From Candidatus Omnitrophota bacterium (lineage in GTDB: Bacteria > Omnitrophota > Gorgyraeia > Aquiviventales > Aquiviventaceae), in assembly GCA_016206585.1 (NCBI GenBank), contig JACQRE010000171.1:1-7410 (forward strand): a DNA stretch of 7,410 nt. The letters are read 5' to 3'. Below the pieces are notes generated by a model, which worked only from the letters and a program-made list of their open reading frames with translations, did not search any database and had not been told where the DNA came from. Position numbers and translations under genes: made by a program. This document shows positions 1-5,907 of the stretch, piece after piece (within the stretch, counting starts at the first letter, position 1; every line of letters starts with the position of its first letter).

Positions 1-61
1 CGGGGAGCCCTCCTTCGGCGTCCCTCTCGGACGCTCCCCTCGGCTCCCCGTCGCTTGACGG
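1..61. other. Nested hairpins at left window edge, no gene seen
   Basis: Bases 1-9 (CGGGGAGCC) pair perfectly with 42-50 (GGCTCCCCG). Inside this, 18-23 (GCGTCC) pairs with 29-34 (GGACGC) around a 5-nt loop. A competing 5-bp hairpin is 48-52 with 57-61. No T-run follows on the plus strand, so it is not a classic intrinsic terminator in that direction. It could be the end of an element or gene that lies mostly outside the window. No coding frame here is convincing, and nothing else is visible up to the promoter at 94. Confidence 0.35.
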
Positions 62-93
62 AAAGTAGCGAGCTCCCGCCCCTCTCCCCTCAT

Positions 94-123
94 TTGACAC
101 TCGACGGGGAGGATCGTTACAAT
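94..123 (+). promoter_or_regulatory. Sigma70-type promoter of tRNA-Leu
   Basis: A perfect -35 box TTGACA (94-99) and a near-perfect -10 box TACAAT (118-123) are separated by 18 bp. Transcription would start near 130, about 8 nt before the mature tRNA 5' end at 138, leaving a very short leader. The match to the housekeeping consensus is strong, as is usual for stable-RNA genes. The spacer and discriminator (GGCTTCC) are GC-rich. Confidence 0.82.
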
Positions 124-137
124 GGCTTCCTGCTTCT

Positions 138-224
138 GCGGAGGTGGCGGAACTGGCATACGCGCGGGTCTCAGAAGCCCGTGGCCGAAAGGTCGTGAGG
201 GTTCAACTCCCTCCCTCCGCACCA
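138..224 (+). tRNA. tRNA-Leu (anticodon CAG), CCA encoded
   Basis: This is a complete class II tRNA. The acceptor stem GCGGAGG (138-144) pairs with CCTCCGC (214-220), followed by discriminator A221 and an encoded CCA (222-224). The anticodon stem 165-169/177-181 (last pair T-G) closes the loop CTCAGAA, which puts the anticodon CAG at 172-174 and so reads CUG leucine codons. A long variable arm with a GGCC-GAAA-GGTC hairpin (183-194) is typical of tRNA-Leu. The T arm is GAGGG-TTCAACT-CCCTC (197-213). It is a single gene with its own promoter (94-123) and terminator (238-272), facing the neighbouring minus-strand operon. CUG is a common leucine codon in GC-rich genomes. Confidence 0.97.
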
Positions 225-237
225 TTCCTGTAAAAAT

Positions 238-272
238 GGGGACGTTTCTCCCTGAAAAAGAGAAACGTCCCC
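238..272. terminator. Bidirectional intrinsic terminator
   Basis: A perfect 13-bp stem (238-250 with 260-272, GGGGACGTTTCTC and its complement) encloses the 9-nt loop CCTGAAAAA. On the plus strand it is followed by TATTTCGTT, ending the tRNA-Leu transcript. On the minus strand it is followed by ATTTTTAC (complement of 230-237), ending the operon that arrives from the right. The stem begins only 7 nt past the carbonic-anhydrase-like stop codon (282-280), so one hairpin serves both converging transcripts. Confidence 0.88.
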
Positions 273-279
273 TATTTCG

Positions 280-786
280 TTAGCCGGCGCGGTAGGCCTT
301 CGCAAGCTGCACGTACTTCGCGACCCACATCTTGATGTAGGCGAGATCCCGCGCGGTGATCTTGCGCACGACCCGCGCCGGAGCCCCCACCGCCAGCACG
401 CGCGGCGGAATCTTCATCCCTTCCAGCACGACGCTGCCCGCCCCCACGATCGCCCCGGCCCCCACGCGCGCTCCGCTGAGCACGATCGCGCCAATGCCGA
501 TCATCGCCCCCGGCTCGACCACGCAGCCGTGCAGGTTCGCATGGTGGCCCACGTGCACGTGGTGGCGGATCAGGCAGGGATGGTCGTCTTCCACGTGCAG
601 GATCTAGACGTCCTGGATGTTCGTCGCCTCGCCGATCTCGATCCGGTTCACGTCGCCGCGCAGGACGCAGCCGAACCACACGCTCGAGTGCCGGGCCAGC
701 CGCACCCGGCCGATGACGTCCGCGCCCGGTGCGACGAAGGCGGTGGGGTGGATGCTCGGGTGGGTGCGCCGGTATGGTAGGATCAT
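280..786 (-). pseudogene. Gamma-carbonic-anhydrase-like protein (YrdA/PaaY family), interrupted by in-frame TAG
   Basis: The frame reads as one left-handed beta-helix (hexapeptide repeat) protein of 168 codons, close to the usual family length of 165-200 residues. The start ATG at 786 gives MILPYR, the typical beginning of this family; an AGGTGG lies 4 nt upstream. Codons 1-60 carry WFGCVLRGD and NIQD. Codon 61 (606-604) is TAG, where relatives usually have a small or polar residue before (V/I)LHV. The frame then continues unbroken through ILHV, VGHHANLHGC and the terminal GVPARVVRKI-type end (here GAPARVVRKI). The three zinc-ligand histidines expected for the family (H64, H81, H86) all lie after the stop. 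Family members are zinc enzymes (carbonic anhydrase) or related hydrolase/acyltransferase-like trimers of the cytoplasm. A GTG at 594 could restart translation, but that product would lack the first helix turns. The rest is well conserved, so the mutation is recent, or it is a read-through codon or sequence error. It ends just before the shared terminator. Confidence 0.85.
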
Positions 787-894
787 CCCACCACCTGTTT
801 GTTGGCCGGAGGCCAGCTTCGCCCTCGATGAGAGATTGCCGTCATGGGCGAAGCAGCCCGCCGGCGGCGGGCCCAAACAGGTGGTGGGATCATC
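781..894. repeat. Cloverleaf-shaped inverted repeat filling an intergenic gap
   Basis: Outer arms 785-801 and 874-890 are perfect 17-bp complements, and after one mismatch three more pairs extend to 781 and 894. Between them are three hairpins with almost no unpaired bases at the junction: 803-807/811-815 (TGGCC-GGA-GGCCA), 816-824/846-854 (GCTTCGCCC/GGGCGAAGC, 21-nt loop), and 856-862/866-872 (GCCCGCC-GGC-GGCGGGC). Read as RNA or single-stranded DNA this is a four-way junction. The left arm covers the AGGTGG ribosome-site candidate and two bases of the downstream ATG (786-784). The right arm touches the TGA (892-890) of the upstream gene. It could be a translational or transcriptional control structure, or an inserted palindromic element. 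No T-run follows, so it is not an ordinary terminator. Confidence 0.65.
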
Positions 895-2266
895 GCGCGG
901 CCTCCTTCATGGGCTCCTTGTCCTCATCCTCGTCCAGATACTCCTCCAGAATGGCGGCCCGGCGCTGGTCCAGCGTGTCCACGAGGTAGGCCGCGTCCGA
1001 CGGATCGCTGTAGCGTCCCGCCGAGACCGCGGCCTCGATCTGCGCGCGCGACAGCCGCGCCATCCGGCGTGCGATCCAACGTCCATCCTGCTGATTCATC
1101 TCCTCGAATGCCAGATTCGGCGCGTAGGGCTTCCAGTCATCCGGATCAAATGTCGTGGTGAAGAACCCCACGCGGGGGCTGACCGGCTGGCCGCTCTCCA
1201 GGCTGCACGGCGGATCGTGCAGCCCCAGCGTCAGCACCTTGAGCGAGGCCTCGCGCAGGTCCACGATGTTCAGCCACCCCGCGCACGGGTGCTTCGGGCC
1301 GGCCTTGCCGGCGTCCGCGCCCAGCGACGTGCCGAAGTCGATGAGGTAGCCGACCGTCCGCGTGCCGTCCCACACCAGCAGCGAGTTGTGGTCTTTCGCG
1401 TCGATGTTGTTCACCCAGGCGTAGGCCAGCCGGAGCGCCCGGACGTCCGCGCAATCGCGGAACCGTTTGAACGATCCCGGCCCGAGCACCTCGCCGTCCA
1501 GGATTTTGCTCGCCGCCACCCGGAACACCCCCTCCTGGCTGCGGCCTTCCAACAGCCGCTCGAGATCCGCCTGCGCGAACGGCCGCGACGCTCCCTCGGC
1601 GGTGTGGCTCAGCACATCCGGGTCGACCTGCACCTCCTCGGGACGCACCCAGACGACTTCGTAGCTGGGGACGTGGTAGCCGAGCGCGTAGAGGAGCTTG
1701 CTCGTGACCGTCTCAGCACCCGAGAGCAGCTCGGACGCCTCGGTGGGGTCGAGCTTAAAGAGGTATCTCGCCCCCTTCGCATCCGTGACGAAAAATCCCG
1801 GCGTCTTCCCCTCCCCTTTCAGTTTCGTGATCCGGAAGGGCGGGGTCGCGACATCCTCGGGCCGCGTGGGACCGGCCGCCACCTGCTCCGGTGTCAGCTG
1901 TGCGGGGTCGCGGTTGGTGAAGAACGCGGTGTCGCCTACCTCGCCGTCGCGCAGGTTGAGGGCTCGCACCGGCACGCCGGACACCTTCCGCCCCACCCGG
2001 ACGAGGTTCAACCCCTGCTTGAGCTGGGAAATCACGGTGACGTCGAACAGGTGCCACCAGATGGGCGGCTTGCGCACGACGGGCTTGGTCTCGATGCAGC
2101 ACGGGGTGGCCCCCCAGCGCTTCGGCCACGTCGAGCATCCGCATACGACACACAGCAAACCAATACACAGAGTTCGGAGTGCGGAATGCGGAGTGCGGAG
2201 TAAAAGCCGATCACTCCGAACTCCGAACTCCGAATTCCGAACTGCGTGTTGCTGTGGCGTGTTCAG
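890..2266 (-). CDS. Kinase-fold lipoprotein, family not named
   Basis: The frame encodes a secreted lipoprotein-like protein. A hydrophobic run CIGLLCVVCG ends in a lipobox-like VCGC, with the lipid cysteine at 2137-2135, followed by STWPKRW. The body has protein-kinase-like motifs in canonical order. Numbered from a CTG at 2266: GARYLFKLD with the beta3-type lysine K171; SGAET with an alphaC-type E185; NNIDAKDHN with D289, K291 and N294 spaced as in the D-x-K-x-x-N catalytic loop; and YLIDFGTSLG with D310 of DFG. The acidic tail (EEYLDEDEDKE) is poorly structured. The overall pattern recalls HipA/PI4-kinase/CotH-type atypical kinases and uncharacterised bacterial proteins with 'IDFGSTLG'; no substrate can be given. 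The start is uncertain. No ATG, GTG or TTG precedes the signal sequence except a GTG at 2386 (and one at 2374) deep inside the upstream gene. The CTG at 2266 overlaps that gene's TGA (CTGA). The segment before the signal is read through the 2172-2242 repeat. The stop is TGA at 892-890. Confidence 0.72.
   Translation of the reverse strand: MNTPQQHAVRNSEFGVRSDRLLLRTPHSALRTLCIGLLCVVCGCSTWPKRWGATPCCIETKPVVRKPPIWWHLFDVTVISQLKQGLNLVRVGRKVSGVPVRALNLRDGEVGDTAFFTNRDPAQLTPEQVAAGPTRPEDVATPPFRITKLKGEGKTPGFFVTDAKGARYLFKLDPTEASELLSGAETVTSKLLYALGYHVPSYEVVWVRPEEVQVDPDVLSHTAEGASRPFAQADLERLLEGRSQEGVFRVAASKILDGEVLGPGSFKRFRDCADVRALRLAYAWVNNIDAKDHNSLLVWDGTRTVGYLIDFGTSLGADAGKAGPKHPCAGWLNIVDLREASLKVLTLGLHDPPCSLESGQPVSPRVGFFTTTFDPDDWKPYAPNLAFEEMNQQDGRWIARRMARLSRAQIEAAVSAGRYSDPSDAAYLVDTLDQRRAAILEEYLDEDEDKEPMKEAAR
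2172..2242. repeat. Heptamer repeats in inverted arrangement
   Basis: Two 30-nt arms, 2172-2201 and 2213-2242, are each built from 7-bp units (ACTCCGC, ATTCCGC, ACTCCGA, ATTCCGA when read in one sense). They are complementary at 25 of 30 positions around an 11-nt loop (AAAAGCCGATC). The right arm consists almost entirely of 'CCGA' units and the left arm mostly of 'CCGC' units, so they look like separately evolved tandem arrays rather than a fresh inversion. The element lies between the stop of the transporter gene (2265-2263) and the signal sequence of the kinase-like lipoprotein, and because 7 is not a multiple of 3 it reads open in several frames. A related array is at 7315-7347. Confidence 0.87.
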
Positions 2267-4620
2267 GGGAGTGTGGAGAGGTGTAACGCGGCTTTCGCGG
2301 CTTTGGAGATCACTGGCATGGTGTGGCGCGAGGCGCGCTCCAGCTCCTGGCGCATCGTCGTCATGCGCAGCCACCCCACCGCGCACAGCGTCGTGACGCT
2401 CAACCAGTGGTTGTGGTCCCAGATGGCCTCCTGCAGCGCGCGGTAGGCGGCCGTGGGCTCGCGCACGTCGTCCGTGCCCTGCTCGAAGAGCGCCAGGAAC
2501 CGCTCCTCATCGAGGATGGGGAAGATCGTCAGGCGCATCGCCGGATCGATCAGGTTGTCCAGCAGCTCGATCGCATCGGCCCGCACGTAGGTGTCCGGGG
2601 CGCGGAGCTGCTCGTAGACGAGATGGATGTCCTCAGGACGATAGAGCAGCATGAGGAGGCAAAAGACCTGCTCGACGGACTCCTCGGTCAGCGCGCGCAG
2701 CAGCGCGATCACCGGGTCGTCCGATGCCAGGGAGCCCCGGTGGTGCTGGCGGACGATGGTCGCCACCTGGATGATCCGCTGAGAGTTGGTCACCTCGTAC
2801 GCGATCTGCCGCCGGATGGGCCGCTCGGGGAATTCCAGCCGCTTGCCCTTCAGGCGCAGCCGCACCAGCCCCCGGACCGCCTCCTGGCGCAGGGCGGCAT
2901 CCTCCTCGACCATCACCATCCCCAACAGGTAATCCACGGTGGCCTGATCCGCCGCGCGCGACAGCAGCCGGACGGCCTGCCGCCGCTTCGCCATCGGCAT
3001 CTGCTGGTCGCTGATGACCGCCTTGAGCCGGTGCGCGGCCGCTTCAAACTCGGAAGGGGGTGCGAGCCGCGCTTCGTACGCGTGGAGCTCCTGGAGCAGC
3101 TCCTTGGCGTGGGTGGATGCGGGCGAGCGCGCCGCCAACAGCCGGTCGACCAGCACCAGCTTCCGGGACGACGCCTGGCCGCCGGTCAGCGACTGAAACG
3201 GCACCAGCCACTCCTCCTCCCACACCGCGTGCCCGCCCTCGCCGGGCCGGGCCGCTTCGACCGCGGGCCGGGGAGGGCCCCGGCCATCGTCAGCGGCGGG
3301 CCGGGGAGACAGCCGGGATGCGGCGCGGGCCTGCAGCACCGTGCGGATCGTCGCCACGTAATCGCGGCGCAGCTTCACCGCCACCACCAGCCACGCCGCG
3401 ATGAGCGGAACCGACACGTAGCTGAGCACCTGCGAGGGCCAATGCAGGGCGTCGAGCAGCACGATCCCGATGATCGCGGCGATCCCCTTCCCGAACCGGA
3501 AGACCACCATGTCGATGAACGGCTTCACCTTGTAGCGGATGGACCGGTCGATCGGCAGGTAGAGCACCTCCTTGCTCGTCTGCTGGAGCGAGTAGTTCAG
3601 CGACCCGTCGTAGAGCTCCGTCGCGGCCGCCACCCAGAACACCGGCAGGACCAGGAGGCCCGCGGTGCCGCAGAGCACCCCGACCGGCAGGACCAGGAGG
3701 GCGGTCATCATCCCCCAGCGGCGGAGGATCCAGCTGGTGAAGAAGAACTGGACGATGAACGCCACAACGTTCATGCCGCCGAAGAAGACGCTCGTGAACG
3801 TCGTCTTGGCGTCCGCGTCGGGAAACTGCAGCTCGATGAACGGGTTGAACTGGTAGTAGATGAGCGTCGACACGAGCTTGGTCAAGCTGACGAGCGCCAC
3901 CAGCAGCAGCAGGTATCTCGACTGGAGCAGCAGCCGCACGAAGCTGCCGAAGTCGTGGAGGAACGTGTCGTGCCGCGCGGGGCCCGGCGCGCGCTCCTGC
4001 GTGTAGGCGCGCTCGGGGGCGAGTGTCCAGAGCTGCTCGACCGACAGCCAGCAGCCGACGAGCAGCGCGGAGGACACCAGGATCAGGTTTTCCGTCCCGA
4101 TGACCTGCGCGCCCACCGCCGCGATGGAGGAGCCGACGATGCCGCCCAGGATGCCGCCGGAGCCGATGAAGCCGAAGAGCCGTTTCGCCTCCTGCGGCCG
4201 GTAGAGGTCGTTGGCGACCAGCCAGAACAGCGTCACGACCAGCACCGAGAAGATCGACACCCACACGTAGAAGGCGCCCGCCACCCACGGCACCGGCCAG
4301 GCGAGCAGCTTCCAGAACAGCACGAGGATGCCGATCACGAACCAGAACGAGCCGCTGACCAGGCGCGGCTTCGGCACGCGGTCGACGAGCCGGGCGAAGA
4401 GCGTGACGATGGGCCCCATCAGGACCGCACAGATCAGGTCGACGTACGGCACCATGCGCGAGCCCAGCTCCCCCAGGACGAGCGAGCGGCTGGCCGGCTT
4501 GATGAGGTAGTAGGCGGTAATGATGAGGAAGAAGTAGAGGAAGGTGAACGTGACCTTCCGCCCTTCCCCGGGCCGGATCTGCACGAACCGTTTGGAGAGA
4601 TACCCGATCGTCCGATGCAT
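2263..4620 (-). CDS. ATP:ADP antiporter-family (Tlc/Npt-like) membrane protein with C-terminal HEAT-like domain
   Basis: This 785-residue integral membrane protein has about 12 hydrophobic segments between residues 22 and 416, for example 22-40, 57-78, 89-108, 112-136, 149-173, 178-198, 235-258, 275-298, 303-336, 376-392 and 398-416. Family signs are the first-helix end YYLIKPASRSLVLGELG, the stretch SLQQTSKEVLYLPIDRSIRY (344-363), and KVKPFID followed by FRFGKG (364-379), as in the nucleotide-transporter (Tlc) branch of the MFS superfamily. A Pro/Arg/Gly-rich linker (about 431-465) leads to a soluble helical region (about 480-785) with alternating Leu/Ala-rich helices resembling HEAT/armadillo repeats, likely cytoplasmic. 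Energy-parasite homologues exchange ATP for ADP; free-living homologues are uncharacterised, so the substrate is unknown. The start ATG (4620-4618) shares its A with the TGA of pgeF (TGATG), with GAGAGG just upstream, implying translational coupling. The same frame is open further upstream to 5202, but that part is pgeF read out of frame. Confidence 0.85.
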   Translation of the reverse strand: MHRTIGYLSKRFVQIRPGEGRKVTFTFLYFFLIITAYYLIKPASRSLVLGELGSRMVPYVDLICAVLMGPIVTLFARLVDRVPKPRLVSGSFWFVIGILVLFWKLLAWPVPWVAGAFYVWVSIFSVLVVTLFWLVANDLYRPQEAKRLFGFIGSGGILGGIVGSSIAAVGAQVIGTENLILVSSALLVGCWLSVEQLWTLAPERAYTQERAPGPARHDTFLHDFGSFVRLLLQSRYLLLLVALVSLTKLVSTLIYYQFNPFIELQFPDADAKTTFTSVFFGGMNVVAFIVQFFFTSWILRRWGMMTALLVLPVGVLCGTAGLLVLPVFWVAAATELYDGSLNYSLQQTSKEVLYLPIDRSIRYKVKPFIDMVVFRFGKGIAAIIGIVLLDALHWPSQVLSYVSVPLIAAWLVVAVKLRRDYVATIRTVLQARAASRLSPRPAADDGRGPPRPAVEAARPGEGGHAVWEEEWLVPFQSLTGGQASSRKLVLVDRLLAARSPASTHAKELLQELHAYEARLAPPSEFEAAAHRLKAVISDQQMPMAKRRQAVRLLSRAADQATVDYLLGMVMVEEDAALRQEAVRGLVRLRLKGKRLEFPERPIRRQIAYEVTNSQRIIQVATIVRQHHRGSLASDDPVIALLRALTEESVEQVFCLLMLLYRPEDIHLVYEQLRAPDTYVRADAIELLDNLIDPAMRLTIFPILDEERFLALFEQGTDDVREPTAAYRALQEAIWDHNHWLSVTTLCAVGWLRMTTMRQELERASRHTMPVISKAAKAALHLSTLP

Positions 4621-5327
4621 CAGCCTCTCAACATGATGAAGGAGGTCAGGCGGCCGGTCTCGCGCCCCTCGCGGCGCAGGGAGAACCACTCGCTCGTTTC
4701 GCAGGCGGTGCACCGGCGGGCCTCGACGATGCGATCCGCCCGCACCCCGCAGCGCCGCAGCTGCTCGACCGCCACACCGATCAGATCGCAGGTCCGCCGG
4801 CCGTCCCGCTCCTGCACGAAGGGGCCGAACCGCTCGGCAAACTCCGGACCGACCTCGTAGCAGCACGGTCGGATGGAAGGCCCGATCGCGACCTGTAGCG
4901 CGCCGGGCTCGCTGTGGAAGACGTGGCGCAGCGCTCCCACCATCCGCGCGGGCAACGAGGCCGCCAGCCCGCGCCAGCCGGCGTGTGCCAGTCCCACCAC
5001 GGAACGGACGGGGTCGAGGAAAAAGATCGGCAGGCAGTCGGCCGTGCGGATGCGCAAGGCCACCCCCGCAGCGCCGGTGACGAGCGCGTCGCAGCCGGCC
5101 ACCGGTGCCGCCGCGGCCGCGGCTTCCGTGACGACCGCGATGCCGGCCCCGTGCACCTGCTCGGCTTCCGCGCAGGCCCGGACCCTGAACCGGCCCAGCC
5201 ACGCCGAGGGGTCCGTCCGGCGGTTCGTCAGCCCGGCCACCACCCGCGCCGAGCCCCAGCCCCGCAGCTGCGAGCCCAGCCCCTCGAGCGGCTCCAGGCG
5301 CACACCGCTACTCGCCGCCACGGGCAT
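4620..5327 (-). CDS. pgeF: Laccase-domain protein / peptidoglycan editing factor PgeF (YfiH family)
   Basis: This 235-residue protein has the full set of YfiH/PgeF signatures: EQVHG (H59), CDALVT (79-84), RTADCLP (C98), HAGWRG (H115), GPSIRPCCYEVG (149-160), the CTAC pair (206-209) and FSLRREG (215-221) with a late TGR. H59, C98 and H115 are the zinc/active-site triad of the family. Members have been reported as purine nucleoside phosphorylase/adenosine deaminase enzymes with weak polyphenol oxidase activity, and as a factor that removes misincorporated residues from peptidoglycan precursors in E. coli. Length is normal (about 240). The start at 5327 is supported by a strong GGAGGGG 3 nt upstream. 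This Shine-Dalgarno sequence lies inside the end of the M23 peptidase gene, and the two genes overlap by 20 nt. The stop TGA overlaps the next start. The setting beside a cell-wall peptidase favours the peptidoglycan role; the nucleotide-transporter-like neighbour favours the nucleoside role. Confidence 0.95.
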   Translation of the reverse strand: MPVAASSGVRLEPLEGLGSQLRGWGSARVVAGLTNRRTDPSAWLGRFRVRACAEAEQVHGAGIAVVTEAAAAAAPVAGCDALVTGAAGVALRIRTADCLPIFFLDPVRSVVGLAHAGWRGLAASLPARMVGALRHVFHSEPGALQVAIGPSIRPCCYEVGPEFAERFGPFVQERDGRRTCDLIGVAVEQLRRCGVRADRIVEARRCTACETSEWFSLRREGRETGRLTSFIMLRG

Positions 5328-5895
5328 CGTCCCCTCCCTCGCTCACGATCGTCTGGACCGGCTCGCCGATCTGCAGGCCGAGTGCCGCCGGATCCACCGG
5401 CGCGCCGTGCTGCAGCACCTCGAGGTGCACGTGCGGGATGATCCAGCGGTGCCGCGCATTGCCGGTCTTGCCGACGGTGCCGATCGGCTCGCCCTGGCGG
5501 ATGCGCTGCCCCGGCTCGACCGACACGTGGTTCAGGTGCGCGTAGAGGCTGCGCAGCCGCTCCCGGTGCTCGAGCGCCACGAAGCGGCCGAGCCCCCGGT
5601 GCGTCCCCACCTCGACCACCCGGCCGCTGCGGATGGCGCGGACCGGGCTGTTCAACGCCGCGGCGAGATCGATCCCGCGGTGGCGGCGGTTGCCGCTGCG
5701 CGGAGACTGAAAATGGCCGTCGCCCTTCGCGTCCTGCCGGATGACCAGCGGCCGCTGATCGATGGGCGGCACGACCGGATGCCAATTGAGGTACGGAACC
5801 TCAAGCACAGCCAGGGTCACACCGCATCCCGCCAGCAATCCCACCCAAAACTGACGGCTCGTTGTGACCATCTCGCACGCTCTGTCAGGGGTCAT
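5308..5895 (-). CDS. M23 (LytM-type) peptidoglycan endopeptidase, membrane-anchored
   Basis: The 195-residue protein has a short N-terminus, one hydrophobic segment (about 16-36) and then a compact LytM/Peptidase_M23 domain (about 60-170). The zinc site is complete: HRGID gives H72 and D76, PHVHLEV gives H155 and H157, and YAHL gives H120. Enzymes of this family cut peptide cross-bridges in the cell wall outside the cytoplasmic membrane. The hydrophobic segment contains LLAGC24, a good lipobox, but hydrophobicity continues past the cysteine, so a membrane anchor and a lipoprotein are both possible. Two starts are possible, ATG at 5895 (12 nt after the lpdA stop) and ATG at 5871; neither has a strong ribosome site. 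There is no extra coiled coil or LysM domain, so it is a minimal M23 enzyme. It ends with TAG (5310-5308), which shows TAG serves as a normal stop in this genome. Confidence 0.93.
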   Translation of the reverse strand: MTPDRACEMVTTSRQFWVGLLAGCGVTLAVLEVPYLNWHPVVPPIDQRPLVIRQDAKGDGHFQSPRSGNRRHRGIDLAAALNSPVRAIRSGRVVEVGTHRGLGRFVALEHRERLRSLYAHLNHVSVEPGQRIRQGEPIGTVGKTGNARHRWIIPHVHLEVLQHGAPVDPAALGLQIGEPVQTIVSEGGDDARGGE

Positions 5896-5907
5896 GTGGA
5901 TTGAACG

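Noticed and set aside
280..594. Independent short carbonic-anhydrase-like gene starting at the GTG at 594
   Set aside because: It is in the same frame as the upstream half and lacks the first coils of the beta-helix, so a broken single gene is the simpler reading.
604..606. TAG as pyrrolysine or a reassigned sense codon
   Set aside because: The M23 gene ends at TAG and no suppressor tRNA or PYLIS-like context is visible; it remains only a remote option.
781..894. Integron attC site
   Set aside because: It has outer arms and bulges but no GTTRRRY/RYYYAAC core boxes, and there is no cassette array or integrase here.
617..2203. Plus-strand open frame of 528 codons
   Set aside because: It is antisense to the kinase-like lipoprotein and part of the carbonic-anhydrase-like gene, has Arg/Pro/His-rich composition and no motif, and its end is repeat-coded (SSECGMRSAE).
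2172..2242. CRISPR array
   Set aside because: Units are 7 bp, contiguous, without spacers, and in two opposing blocks.
2323..4860. Plus-strand open frame of 845 codons opposite the transporter gene
   Set aside because: It is antisense to a clearly recognisable membrane protein, and its translation is rich in Arg, His, Gln, Asp and Pro with no domain; such long shadows are normal in GC-rich DNA.
4621..5202. N-terminal extension of the transporter frame up to 5202
   Set aside because: The extension is pgeF read in another frame (Arg/Gly/Ala-rich, no domain); the true start is the TGATG overlap at 4620.
4873..5904. Plus-strand open frame of 343 codons
   Set aside because: It is antisense to pgeF and the M23 peptidase, both of which have complete catalytic motifs; it has no motif of its own.
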